This document shows positions 38,051 to 50,676 of a stretch of DNA of 64,000 nucleotides, piece after piece. Within the stretch, counting starts at the first letter, position 1. Each line of letters begins with the position of its first letter. Below the pieces are notes generated by a model that saw only the letters and a list, made by a program, of their open reading frames with translations, searched no databases and was not told the origin of the DNA. The DNA is taken from contig OY540819.1 of the NCBI GenBank assembly GCA_961205875.1, positions 4,838,501 to 4,902,500 of the forward strand, read 5' to 3'. Made by a program: the position numbers and the translations under genes. This stretch comes from Sialis fuliginosa. Its lineage: Eukaryota; Arthropoda; Insecta; Megaloptera; Sialidae.

Positions 38051-39624
38051 ATCATTGCGGCGGTCGGGGCCGAGCCACTTCACCTCCCTGTTTACCCCAC
38101 ACTTTCAACACGCGAGTACTCTGCTCTCTGGAACAAACGACGCGACGCCTCATAAAGCCGATAAGGGAGAATGGAGAAGGTCCAATCACTTTAACTCGAA
38201 ATGTGACGCTCTTCAGCTTTATATGGCCCCGTCTATATATTTGACTATGTTAATCGTATTGTAATGAAACCTTTTTGACTTTAATGTATACTTATTTTAT
38301 GCGTACGTTTAGATCCCTACTGTGCATTCTAGATATTGGCTTTGCAGTGAAACAAATGTTACGATTCGCATTAGTTGATATTACTTTGAAATTAAAATAA
38401 TCTACATATATTTGTGTATACGCTACTGTTACAATCTTAATTGCACTTAATAATAATATTACTATCATTATATAAAAAAACAAAATGTATATATTAGAAT
38501 GAACGTATGATATAATATTTTGTTTATAAAAAAATCTATCTATCAACTTCACAGTTGTTATTTAATGTCATTAATTCTTATACTGTAATTTGTCTTGTCT
38601 CGGTAACGTTTGTTAGATATACAAATTGACTTTTATCGTAATAAACATGTATATATATTTTATCTTTCATTGATAATAAATAATATACCAATGATTAAAT
38701 TTTTGTAGTTTAATTCAGAAACTAAAAATATTTAGAAAACCCGGTTTTATAATGTTTAAAACAACATTATTTCTACCTTTTTTTCTAAAAAACTGCTTTT
38801 ATTATTTAAAAATTTTGTATCAGAATCACTAACAATTACTTCAATAAAAAATAGGGCTTCACTCAAGGCTGAAATGAAATTTAAATTTTTCGAAACGAGG
38901 TCGCTTAAAATAAGATCCTATGTTTAAACTCATAAAAAAAAGCGGCGTAAAATACATTTTGAGAGATTGTCAGATTTAATATACACAACGAGAAAAGACT
39001 CGACTTAAATATTTACTGTTTTAGAAAATGCAAATAGTGGCATTTTGGAAAATATTAAAACGGTATTTCTTTTGCTTATTAAAAACTTAAGTTTCTAATA
39101 TTTTCCAGGTTTCTGTGGGGTAACGCATTTTCTATTTAAATGAATTAATGTCAAAATTATTCATAAAATTTAATTTCTCCACTATATTCAATACCGCATT
39201 TTCTATTATTTTATTCATAAGCGTAGACCCGCAATTAACAAACTAAAAATTAAAATAAATCACGTATTCAAACAATCGGTAATAATTAAATTAAAATTAC
39301 AGCCGTCGTTTCCTAAACAAACATTAAAGCACATACAAACTGTGATGTCTATATCGCGCACACACATTTTAACGTATATTTACGTGTGCCGGGCCATTCC
39401 ACTTTCAATATTAGATATCGCATAACCATCAGTTTCACGGACCGTCAGTGGCATCTGCGTACACTCACACTTAATATCGCACCCTATAGTCTCAAACCCA
39501 GCTGTGATGATATGATGATCGAGTGATACGAGCTCATGGTTTGACTTATAAAGGTGCGTGTACACTAACGGAATTTATAATGTATTTCTTGACATATTTT
39601 ATTACATGAATTTAGATATAAACT
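38051..39624. other. upstream flank, GC-rich to about 38260, then AT-rich
   Basis: No frame of note. A moderately GC-richer patch at 39330-39560 has no transposon ends and could be a conserved non-coding element. Confidence 0.4.
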
Positions 39625-40846
39625 TAATAATAATATTTAATAATAATAATTTATTCTGTGGGTATAAAAGAGTATACATAGAATAAGTCAAAATATATAT
39701 TAAAAAGTACAATCAATTAAAATAAACAAATATACATATATGAATTAAAAATATTCACTGATTTTATAGTGACATGAGTCCAACAAAAACGACTTAAACT
39801 TTATTTTGAAACTTTTTAAGGGAAGAGATTTTAAATCATTGGGTATTTTGTTGAAAACACGTATTATGGTATTGAATACCCCTTTGTTTATTACTGTTAG
39901 TTTTGATTGCATTAATGTAAATTCATTTTTGTGTCGGGTAAAATGACTGTGCCCTGGTAAATTACCACTAAACAGCTCACTGTACTTTTTCATAAAAATT
40001 GCACATTCAAAAATATATAAGTCTGCTAAAGTGAGGACCTTTAGCTTATTGAAAAGGGGTCTACATGGATCTCTTGAACTGGCACCGCACATCAATCTAA
40101 CACAACGTTTTTGTATCATAAAAAATTCAGTGTTATTAGACGCGTTGCCCCAAAAAATAATACCATACATTAAATTGGCTTGAATGTATGCATAATAAAT
40201 GTTTAACAGAACATTTAGAGGAACTGTTTTTTGCAAGGCCTTAATCATATAGCAATATTTAGCAATTTTTTTAACAAGTTTCTCTACATGATTGATCCAA
40301 TTTAGGGTGTAGTCTATGTTGATTCCAAGAAATTTGACACAATTTTGTGTTGGAATATTGGAAACAACATCCGGGAAGTTACCAAATTTACCAAATCTCA
40401 TTATCTGGGTTTTAGAGATATTTAATTTAAGCCCATTGTTGCAAAACCATTCTGTAATAAAAGCTAAAGAATATTCTATGTTTTTGAGCAGTACTGTAGG
40501 GTTTTCGTGATTATATATGATTGTTGTGTCATCTGCAAAGAGTATAATTTGTTCATTGTTCTTTATGACTTTTGGTAGGTCGTTAATGTAAAGTAAGAAT
40601 AGAATTGGACCCAAGATTGAACCTTGAGGAACACCGGTATTTATAATTTGATAATTAGAATTTATTGCCAAACATTGATTATTAATGTGGAAGTTTAACC
40701 TAACAAGTTGAGATCTATTAATCATATACGAGTCAAATAGTTTTAAAACAGTTTTTCTTATACCATATATTTGTAATTTATGCAATAACAATTCTTTATC
40801 GATGCTGTCGAAGGCTTTTGAGAGATCAAGAAAAACTGCTACTGAT
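39625..40846 (-). mobile_element. CR1-group LINE, 5'-truncated, reverse transcriptase 3' part
   Basis: The minus-strand frame 40791-39745, with in-frame extension up to about 40846, encodes the C-terminal part of a non-LTR reverse transcriptase. In order it has FLDLSKAFDSID (motif A), GVPQGSILGPILFLLYINDLP (motif B), LFADDTTII (motif C, catalytic DD), LNISKTQIMRFG and KFLGINID. After these come QKRCVRLMCG and a CRPLFNKLKVLTLADLYIFE tail typical of the CR1/Crack/Daphne group. The endonuclease and RT N-terminus are absent. The 3' UTR ends in an ATT-type microsatellite tail at 39625-39652. The frame is open throughout, so it is probably young. It contains no host coding. Confidence 0.9.
39745..40791 (-). 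CDS. LINE reverse transcriptase, C-terminal 348 aa
   Basis: Coding part of the LINE above. The listed start is only an internal methionine. Open sequence continues upstream (to about 40846) with VAVFLDLSKAFD, so the annotated length understates the fragment. Both catalytic aspartates of motif C (FADD) and the aspartate of motif A (LDLSKAFD) are present. It lacks the N-terminal third of the RT and the endonuclease, and therefore cannot act on its own. Confidence 0.85.
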   Translation of the reverse strand: MLLHKLQIYGIRKTVLKLFDSYMINRSQLVRLNFHINNQCLAINSNYQIINTGVPQGSILGPILFLLYINDLPKVIKNNEQIILFADDTTIIYNHENPTVLLKNIEYSLAFITEWFCNNGLKLNISKTQIMRFGKFGNFPDVVSNIPTQNCVKFLGINIDYTLNWINHVEKLVKKIAKYCYMIKALQKTVPLNVLLNIYYAYIQANLMYGIIFWGNASNNTEFFMIQKRCVRLMCGASSRDPCRPLFNKLKVLTLADLYIFECAIFMKKYSELFSGNLPGHSHFTRHKNEFTLMQSKLTVINKGVFNTIIRVFNKIPNDLKSLPLKSFKIKFKSFLLDSCHYKISEYF

Positions 40847-41081
40847 AGATATATAATTATATAAACTTACGTATGGAATCATCTTTTTTTTTGGGGGGGG
40901 GGGGGCTCAATTAATTTTAAATAAATATTTCTATCCCAAAAAAGGGCAATAAGAGCGATCACTAATATCTCAACAAGGACATTTTGTTCAATATTCAAAG
41001 AAATGCGTGTACTCACCGTATATGATTTATATATTCTAGAGTGTTCTTGTTTCATCAATAAATATAAAAACTTACCATATT
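40847..41081. other. spacer with a long G run
   Basis: A T-run followed by about 13 G residues at 40889-40904. No gene. Confidence 0.6.
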
Positions 41082-41503
41082 TATTCCACTAGAAATAAAC
41101 ATAATCTTACACAAACATTCTCCATTATTAATATTGTTAAAAATGGTCCTTTTAACCAAATGGTTAAAATCTATAATCAAGTCAAAAATTTACCTTACAG
41201 TGAATTCAGGAAAACTGTAAAAAACAGCTTATCAACAAAAAATTTCTACAATATGGATGATTATTACAATACAGAGTTTTAATTTGTTTCTGCAACTGTA
41301 TATAATATAGAAGTAAATATGTAGATACATATTTAACATTATAATTTTAGTTTTTTTTATTGTATATGCATATTGTAATTATAATAATTCAGTATTTTTA
41401 TTTTTATTTATCACTTTGTATTTTCTATTCTCTTGTTTGACTTATTTCATATCGTGTAACATACGATCCACGAAATAAAATTATTATTATTATTATTATA
41501 TAC
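41082..41503 (+). mobile_element. CR1-group LINE 3' end, second copy
   Basis: The plus-strand frame 41082-41282 encodes the last 66 residues of a LINE protein (TRNKHNLTQTFSI, NGPFNQMVKIYNQ, then a stop), collinear with the C-termini of the neighbouring copies. A roughly 190-bp AT-rich 3' UTR follows, ending in an (ATT)n tail at 41478-41503. Severely 5'-truncated; orientation is opposite to the other two copies. Confidence 0.75.
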
Positions 41504-43163
41504 ATAATTTAAAAAATATATATTTGAATTATCTTAAACTATGATATAATACGTAGGTTTATTAAATTAAAATAATTCCGAAAATTTTCAAAATCGGGAT
41601 TTTGATGGAATATTTGATCCTTCTCTTAATCCATTTTGGTTATTTTCACCATGTGTGTTTGTTTGTAGACATTCCAAATCAAAAACAATAAAACAAATGT
41701 TGTAAAATATATATAGTTTGTTTTATAAAAAATTGTTTGAAACAAATTGTTAAAAATATTATATTTGAAAAAGTTAGTTTTCTTTTTATATTTTTATAAA
41801 CATATTATACGGAAAGTAATAAAAAATTAAATCGTCATCTGAAAAAATCATCACATTTGAAAAAATTGTTGTTTGTTCAGAATAAAATGAAACAAATTTA
41901 GATTTCGAAAAATTAAGCTACTTATAGAAAAAAATTCAGATAAAAGTTTCTCACAATCAGTTTTCAGGGAGTAATATAATTTCATTATTATATTAATATT
42001 TTTAATGGTAACTTTAATATTTTTAAAAGAGAATCTATTGTTTTGTTAGAAAAATCTAATTCTACACACAAAAAAATAAGAAACTTTCGAGTTTTGCAAT
42101 TTAAAATGAATTTATTTAGAGAAAAAATACAATAGAAATAATTTTGTTAATAATCAAAAATGTAAAAGTTATTTTTATTCGTTACTTATTTTTAAAAATT
42201 ATATATATATTTGCAATATGAAAAAAAAACACCTTAGAATAAAAAAATGTTTCGGAAAAAAGTTCCTTATCCCATAGATTACCATTAAAAAAAAAAATAA
42301 AGTGACACTAGAAATAAACGTACAGAATCATAATATTGCCCCCTTAAAACAATGTAGCTTTTGGCATATTTTTTTACACGCATACAGCTTTTTTTATGTT
42401 CTTTTATTATTTGTAATTCAGTTACGATTTAATACCCAAATAATAAAATACAAATAAGATAAGATATACAATATTCAATATTTCAATAATTCTATACGAT
42501 TTACGAATACTTCATTCATGCAACGTTAATTTTTACTTTTGCTAAAAATAAAACACAGACAGTGTGATCCGATCCTAAACCAATTCAAGCGGGAAGTCGT
42601 AAAACGAGCTAGCGATAGTAGTGGAAAGCAGAGAAACAGCGCCTCCACCACTCCCGTTACGTTTCCTCATCATCTGTCATTTGCAATTCAAAATTCTCCT
42701 TGAGAACATCTTACAGATTCATATCCGGCGGCTCGCACGTCCTACTGTAAATCTCTGATAAGTGTATTATGCAGTCAAAACTTCTGGTCACGAACCGCGC
42801 AACACCCGGCACCGACTTACATCTAAATCGTATTACACCGTGCAACTTAACACGCCTGCACCAAATGGTAGCGATCTATGTATGATATGCCACCGTCGGT
42901 GCCCCACTGCACTTAGATATGCCAGAATTGAACTAGAGGGCCATTTCTAAGACGTTCGGTAGCAAAAACACTCCTATAAGATGTTAACCCTCCAGTGGTG
43001 GCGTTCTGTCTCATTGCATTATATCATTATATGGACCATAAAATGCACCTTAATCTTACAAATTGGTCTTCAGTTACTGATTTAAAAAATACAATAGCTC
43101 TAATTATTATTTCTATCACGTATAAAATCACAATAACTGTGTTAATTTTAAGAATTCGAATAT
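41504..43163. other. AT-rich DNA with a GC-richer island at 42590-42960
   Basis: The stretch near 41595-41690 resembles 51705-51790 (gattttga..gaat ccattttg..attttc), a diverged dispersed repeat. The 42590-42960 island has mixed composition, no convincing frame and no TIR; it may be regulatory, about 5 kb upstream of the putative promoter. Confidence 0.4.
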
Positions 43164-43740
43164 ATAATAATAATAATAATCTTTATTCAATAAAACCTTG
43201 TACAGACACTGAATGTGTTAGTACATATAATATTATACATTCTACGTAAGTTTACTTATTACATATTAAATTCACTTAAATTATAATAGTTTTTATCTAA
43301 TAAATGTTTTTTTAACTCATTCTTAAACCTTATCTAGGGAGAGTTTTTTTATATTTTGTGGCAAATTATTGTAAATTTTTATTATCGTTGTTTGCGGGCC
43401 TTTATTGACAAAAGTGAGATTGCCAGTTGGTGGAATTAAATAATTTTTATTTCTTATGTTATATATGTGAGAGTTTACATTTTCCAAAAATAGGTCTAAG
43501 TGTTTTTTTAGAATATGGCACATTTAAGAATATATTGTCAATATTTTAAATTATTTAAATATCGGTTTACAAGATGTCCTTGGATTGACATTATAGATAG
43601 CTCTAATGCATTTTTTTTATATTTGAATAAATTTTTTGTGTTAGAACTGTTGCCCTATAAAATGATGCCATATGATAATTGGGGTTGTATGTAGGCATAA
43701 TAGATATTTGTTAATACTGGTATCATTACAATTTTGTTTA
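43164..43740 (-). mobile_element. CR1-group LINE 3' end, third copy, degraded
   Basis: The minus strand encodes NIYYAYIQPQLSYGII..GNSSNTKN (about 43730-43600) and RNKNYLIPPTGNLTFVNKGPQTTIIKIYNNLPQNIKKL (about 43470-43340). This matches the order of the copy at 39.6-40.8 kb (NIYYAYIQANLMYGIIFWGNASN and NKG..TIIRVFNKIPNDLKSL). At least one stop and a frame change interrupt it, for example TAG for the tryptophan before GNSS. The tail is (ATT)n at 43164-43180. Confidence 0.75.
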
Positions 43741-46700
43741 AGTTTTAAAGGAGATATATATACACAGTGTTGAACACATATTTTAGAAACCCTACTCTTC
43801 AAAAAAATGTGCCCACCCCCTCCGACGTTTTTTATATTTCTAATACCTCATGAATACGAGAATTACGAACTTACTTATAATTTATAAAATAACTTGAGGT
43901 GCAATATTTAACCAGAAACTACCTTTATTTTATTTTTCATTGATTCTGATAACTTTACATAATATTTTTGTTTCGCTTTAAGCAGAACGTCGGATACACA
44001 AAAAATAACATTTTTTGTAAATACAACAAATCCGAACCACCCTCTTGCTCAAACATTGAACCCACTACCGATTCTAGTCACAATTCCTTATGTTTGTATA
44101 TATGTGTACTTTTAGAATATATACATGTGTATGTGTACACTTAACATATGGTAGCATCGAACGAATAGAAATATATTTATTACAATGGTATGAACGTTTT
44201 ATTCTATTTGTTTATCTTGCACAGTGAAAAAGATAAAGATTTGCATGTTGAAGGCATATTGTGATTCAAGCAATCTATTTTACACTGATAACCTTTTTGT
44301 TAATAAAAATAATTAATAATTTAATTAATATTTTCATTACTCCCTTTTTTGTAAAATTGAGTTTATCAAAAGTTTTAGATACGATTATTCATACAAACTA
44401 GTGTCATAAAAATATTTTATTTATTTGCAAAAAATATTTAGCGTTATTTTTAATCTAGATATTTATTAGTAAAATAGGTCGAAATCAAAATTAGAAAATT
44501 ATTAAAAAGGATAAAGGATAGAAATATATAAATATGAAAAAAAAAATCAAAATCAGTTGTCATGTTGATGTAATTAAACTAATATGTTATATTGAATTAT
44601 TAGGTCGGACGCGTATTAAAAAATTTACATTTGACAAACAATTACCATTTACAAATAATCAGTGACAGTTGTAAATTGATGTGATTAAACCATCATTACT
44701 GCCTCTGTGGTTGGTGCACATATTTTAGCGCAACATACATTGTATACCAAATATTATTATTATTGTTAATAAAATATTTATATAAAACAATAGCATCGAA
44801 ATTTTCCATCGTTTTTATTAGAATAATAAAAATATAAATGTATGTCGTACTTCCACGAATTTGCTATTTACAACAATAAGGGCTATCTACAAGAAATAAT
44901 ATAGTAATAATAATATAAATATTTTGAGAATATTCTTCCTATAAATAAAAGAATACAATATTATCTATTTTCTTATATTGGCAGCCGTTTTCTCATTAGG
45001 AGTTGGACCTTTTATTATCAACAAATAGTTTATATTTAGTAAATATCAATTTTTACTCATATTTTAATATGTAGAGAATCCTTAAAATATTTAAAAACAT
45101 ATATAAAATAGCACGAGTAATTCGTGCCTGTCTAATATGTATATAGAAATAGAAAACGGTTTTGTTTATATAATATAATAAATAGCATGCTACAAAGTGT
45201 AGTAAATTGCTATTGATTTTTAACGCTTACAATTCACGAACTAAACTATAATATTGTTTGTATAACGATTGTGATACAGATAACAAAACTAGTTTACTTC
45301 GTTAAAATTTACATGCGTTATATTATATATACACTATATAGATTACCATAGTTAATTATAGCTTTTTATTTGCTTAAAATGTACTTTCAAAACTGCCATT
45401 TAGTTATGATGGTAACGATATTATCATTTATTTGAATACATTTTAGTATGTTTATTTATATAATTGATTAATCGTAAATAAATATTTAATCATATATTTA
45501 AAACTTTTTTTCGATGTGTGATTTATAAACCAAAGCGATTAACACACAGTTTTTTGTTTGTATAATATTAAATTTTATGTGTAATTTTAAACTATAATGA
45601 CCTTTCTTCAATAAGAACCTACATTTTTGTCTAAAAAAAAATCATATCTGACGTCAATACAAATTCAACCGTTATTATCTAGTTTGATTTAAACATTTTA
45701 TACTCTGAGAGATTGTTCATTTTTTATAGAAAAAATGGATGTCATGTATTCTGTACTACTTAAACAATATCGAAGTCTCTATTTGAAAACCATTATATCG
45801 ATTTCTCGAAAAAAATTTAATTTACTGAAAAAAAATTGTAATTAAATAACCATAATTTTCATTTGACCATATTTTTTTCAAGAGTCAATTCTTTTGTATT
45901 ATTTTAAAATGGAATATATTTCGTATATACTTTAATCTCATATATTTAATAATAAAATTATGTGATTCTTATAATTTACAATGTATTAACAAAATTGTAT
46001 AAAACAAAAATATGACGTCTGAATTAATAAATACATAAAGTATTCAAATGTTGAAACAACATAAAATACCAAAACCCAAATCAATAACAAATTATAAATT
46101 CACAATTTTATTCATACACATTTACAAAAACATACAAGCTGGTAGGTATATCTTACATTTAATAACATAATTGGCAATTTTTCATAAACTGTGAGCTTAC
46201 GCAGAGTGATTTATTGACTGAAATTGGAATCATTTATCATTTGGTATAAATTTCCCGAATCCAACATATAATTTTCAATCACGTCTAAATTTTCATACAT
46301 ATAACTACCGCTCGGAATTTGCCAGATATGAACTGGTGCTGCGAATTGTTGGCAAAAGAATAAAAAAAAACTTGATTGTGTCTGGATAACTTTGAATAGG
46401 AAATACTGAAATAACTTTTCAAATATGTACGAACATTTAAGAAAGAAGTTTTAATATTGTTATATGTGTTAGTTAATAATATGTATAATAATATTTTTTA
46501 TATCGTTCAGTTACACAAAATAAGTAACTCTACAAAAGAAAACATACATATTTTTATAAGTACATAGACTGAAGGTCATTTTTATGTACAAATATTAGTT
46601 ACAAACTACAGACTTTTAAAATTGTTTCTGTTTTAATTCTTGTTTGTTTAATGAAACAAGATGATGTAAAATTCTTAATTTAATATGTTTAGCGTATATT

Positions 46701-47039
46701 CGACTAGAAGATAATATATAATTATTACAAAATTATATATATAGCAGGAATGGTAAGCTAGTCGATGGCGATCTACTATTTTTGTAAACGCGCTAAATAT
46801 CACATTGATCATTTATTTCTTTTTTTTAGGCAAAGATAAGGTTTTCTTTTCAAGCTCAAATTTTGTGTACAAAAATTCAAAAAGTAATTTTAAACTAAAA
46901 AAGAGGACATTTAAAGGTTCAAAATGCATTTAATCGATCGTTCTATAATAACTTTAAACGAAGATGTATTGGTTTGAATTTTACTTATTTTCAATATAAA
47001 AATTCCATTCATTTTTTTGATGAGTGTATAAGATCTATG
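43741..47039. other. AT-rich intergenic DNA, nothing recognised
   Basis: No bounded elements or exons. A short palindrome, gcacgagtaattcgtgc, is near 45111. Confidence 0.55.
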
Positions 47040-47410
47040 ATACCGACTCTATTAAAACTACCACAACCGACCCCAGAGCACCCAACCAGTAGCAGCAGGG
47101 GGTCGGGGCGTTTGGAATATAAATAAGCTACCTACATATCCGACTTGCTTATGATCGTGTCTGACCCACATCTCGTAAACAATATGCGAACATGCCACAT
47201 ATCGCCGCACAATTCGCCGCTTCGCGAAGACTGTATTATTACACCCGAGGGCCGTGTTCGAATTGTTCCACAATCTTCCAGCGGCCATAAATCTCCCCGT
47301 ATTGTGTCAATGTGGAATTCCAGATACAGTAATAGAAACACATTTGCTAAATTCCATTTATAACTCTCCCCGTATCGTCGCGGAAATGTCGGTTGTACCT
47401 TCACCACGGA
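47040..47410. other. GC-richer island, possible conserved non-coding element
   Basis: The composition changes abruptly for about 370 bp. Overlapping short frames occur on both strands, none convincing. It contains GCCATAAA (47283-47290), a Hox/Caudal-like site. No TIRs or TSDs. Confidence 0.35.
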
Positions 47411-50274
47411 TACACTGAGAATGATGGCATTTTCAAGTTTACTGTTCGATTCTTGTGTCGTATTTGAATGAAATCCTAAATAGGTATTACCATTTATGTT
47501 ATAGGTTAAATTTATTACTTATTTATTTATTTATTTTAATTGTGTTTACCTTCATCACAGGCGTAAATAAGATAGGGTATATTTAAATAACATAACTCAT
47601 AGCAAACCTGTTACTTAAGAATGTAAATTTTTGTCTATACATATAAAAATACGAAATAAAATACAAATATAATAAAAAAAATTATTTTGTAAGATTACAG
47701 AGTGTTTAGTCTTACCTCAAATAAGGTGGTATTTTAGTATATAATTTTTTTTTAAACAATTAAGGAAGAATTTTTGACACAGAAACTTTAAAATATTTTA
47801 TTTTAGATATTTTTAACCTGCATTTTATTGACATAAAATTGTAATGATATTTACTAGTAAAAATATCAAAATTATTATATGCGTAAATACTTTCCATCTC
47901 AGAAAAAAATTCTTAGTTGAAATGAGTAGGTGAACCCTGAGCCGTAATTACCACAGAGGCAGCTGGAGTGATATTCTGGACCTCTTAGCATAGGGGGATT
48001 TCGAACAAACGTGGAGAGATAAAGGGGGCCCAGAACCTCTAGTTATAGTGAACCTAAAAAAAAGGTGGCCTCTTATAAACGACCTTTTAAATATATTTTT
48101 TTAATATTTTCCCCTGAATAATAGCTAAAAGTTTGTTAAAGAAATAAATAGTTACCTATATACTATAATAAATAGATATTGAACATTTATCGAGGTTAAT
48201 TATAAAAATGCATTCGCCTGTAAAATGATAAAAACAATTAAATCCAACATTACATAAAAAAATGTAATAAAAAATATTCGTTATTTAACTGTGCAACAAT
48301 CACTTTAATTAAAAATAAAAACTCCAATATCAATGCAACTCGAAATAAGCATTTTATTATTTAAAAATTGGAAACTGTTTGCATTGTATTTAATAACCAT
48401 TCTAAATTGCTGGGTTAATGACGAACACTCAACATAAAATTAAACGTACTGTCAAGCAAACATAAAAAGGGTCAACTGAAATTAATAGCAATTTTTATAA
48501 AAAAGGTAGAACATTATTTGAACATTCACTTCATTATGCTTTGAGTTTTTCAGGTTGTTTTTAGAAATGGTAGTTGGAGTAATATTGTTTTAACTAGATT
48601 TTAAAGATGGAATTATGAACGCTATTTGTCATGAATATTTTACAACGAAAATGTTTTATACTCTTTATAGCTAACAAAGTATGCAATCACTTTTTAACAA
48701 ATTAAACTTTTTTTGTGTTGACACAGATTTTAACGTTGCAAAATTTATTTAATCTTATTATTTTTAAGACATAATTTTATAAGTATATCAATTTTTTTTT
48801 TAAATTATAGTAGAACCTCATTATAATGTAGACTAACAATAGCAAGGGGTTATTCGATAAAGTCGAATATCCATTAGAAGGTACTGGCACCAGTTTTAAG
48901 AGCAAGGTATAATGATTTTTTTGGGATTGATGGACTTTTTTTTGTAATTCCTATGAACACAGTTTACTAATAAAACAACTACCTCTTTATTATTTTTTAT
49001 TTTTTTATTTTTAAATCATATTCTTTTATTTTGATTATGTTTTTTCTCCAGTAATGGATAAAAAACAATTGCTAATGATTACAAAATGATAAATATTACG
49101 ACACAAAAGTTATAAAATAAAGAATCGTAAAATTTGAAACAATGTAAAGTAGGTTCTATGATAATATAATAATTAATAAATAGATTACACTAATAATTAG
49201 TTTAAATGTCCACCATTTTGATACCTATTAGCCGATTGTCATCCAATTAAGCTGTTTTACAGTTAAGTATTTATAGATTATGATTCATTAATGGCAGTTA
49301 TCAGATATCAATAAATATTTCTAATTTAGTATGTTTAATTAAACAAGAATTAAACACTGGGCGCTATGATCCAAGACTGATGATATTGTAATTAAAATGA
49401 TGCCTCAATTTTTCAATTTCCTCCATATTATCGAAGTTCACTGTAATGTGCGATGAAATGTTAGTCAATATACTGATCTAATATTACAGAATCCAAGATT
49501 ACATTAAATAATATAAATAATTGTGAATGTTTCAGTTTGCAATGCTTTTATAAAAAAAATCCTACAAATTTAAATATAAATAAAATAACTTCTCTCTTTA
49601 TCTGGCTGAAATAGCGTCGTCATAACAATAAAAGAAAGTTCTTTTTAGAATTAACACAAACCAAAAATCCTGAAACAATAGGCGAAGGTCATGTAAATAA
49701 TGAAGACATTTAAAATAATTACAGCTGTTAAGTTTAGGTGAGGCCGCAGTAACTGGTTTATTATAAGAATAATTCTGTGCTCCGGCAACGCCTCCTGCTT
49801 ACGGGATTCAATAGCGATGGTAATGAAGACACGGCCTACTCTAAAATCTCGCGTGGCTTGTTTTAACATTTTCTTTTTTTTTACTCGATTTACGATTGTT
49901 GGAAATTAAGATATTTTTTTTGTCAAATTGTATTGTGAGGAATATCAATAAATTATATTTATTTTAAATAGACAATAATTACTTAAACGTTCAGAAGCTA
50001 AAGTGATTTCCGTTTGAAAAATTAAGAATCAATATTTCAGAAATAGATTTTAGTCCTGAACATTATACTGTTTATACAGTAGTCTTCAAACGCTGTCTTT
50101 TTTTTATATAAGAAATATTGTACTTAATTTTTTATTATTTGCTGGATTTGAATTTTCCTATAAGATTTTCGTTCAGATATTATCGATTATTTTTTTAATA
50201 ATTTCTTCCACATTTCTAATTTCTTGTCTATAGTTATTTTTTAATCTTGCTACGTGAAAATTTATATTATATAA
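47411..50274. other. AT-rich intergenic DNA with weak remnants
   Basis: TAGTAGAACCTCATTATAAT at about 48808 resembles a pogo/Tigger-type terminus (tagaacctc) but has no partner. A moderately GC-richer patch is at 49735-49865. Otherwise nothing. Confidence 0.4.
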
Positions 50275-50276
50275 TA

Positions 50277-50674
50277 CAGTGTATTCCAAGTTGATTAAGC
50301 TATAGGAAATTTAACATGAGGACAATTAGAAGTGTTGTAATAACCTTTGATCGAATTTAACGATGTGTGATTGGTGCATTTTGAAATACCGCCACAAAAT
50401 TTAGTAAAATTGTCATTAGTATTTTGTTTTCAAATTTATATCTGCCAAAAAATATTATTATAATTTTATCTATGATGCTAACTTTAATTTCATTTTGTAT
50501 TTTATTGTTGAAAACAAAATACTGTTGATTAATTTAAAATTTATTAGTTATATTCGAAGCGGCATTTCAAAATGCACCAATCACACTTCGTTAAATTTGA
50601 CCAAATGTTACTACAACATTTCTAATTGTCCCCATGTTAAATTTCCTATGGCTTAATCAACTTGGAATACACTG
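50277..50674. mobile_element. Tc1/mariner-type MITE, 398 bp
   Basis: TA at 50275-50276 and 50675-50676. The ends CAGTGTATTCCAAGTTGATT are identical on both strands for the first 20 bases, and the arms (about 50277-50392, 50563-50674) are complementary with few mismatches. No coding. Confidence 0.8.
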
Positions 50675-50676
50675 TA

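Noticed and set aside
48808-48900. pogo/Tigger-like end TAGTAGAACCTC
   Set aside because: No matching opposite end or transposase; too short to call an element.
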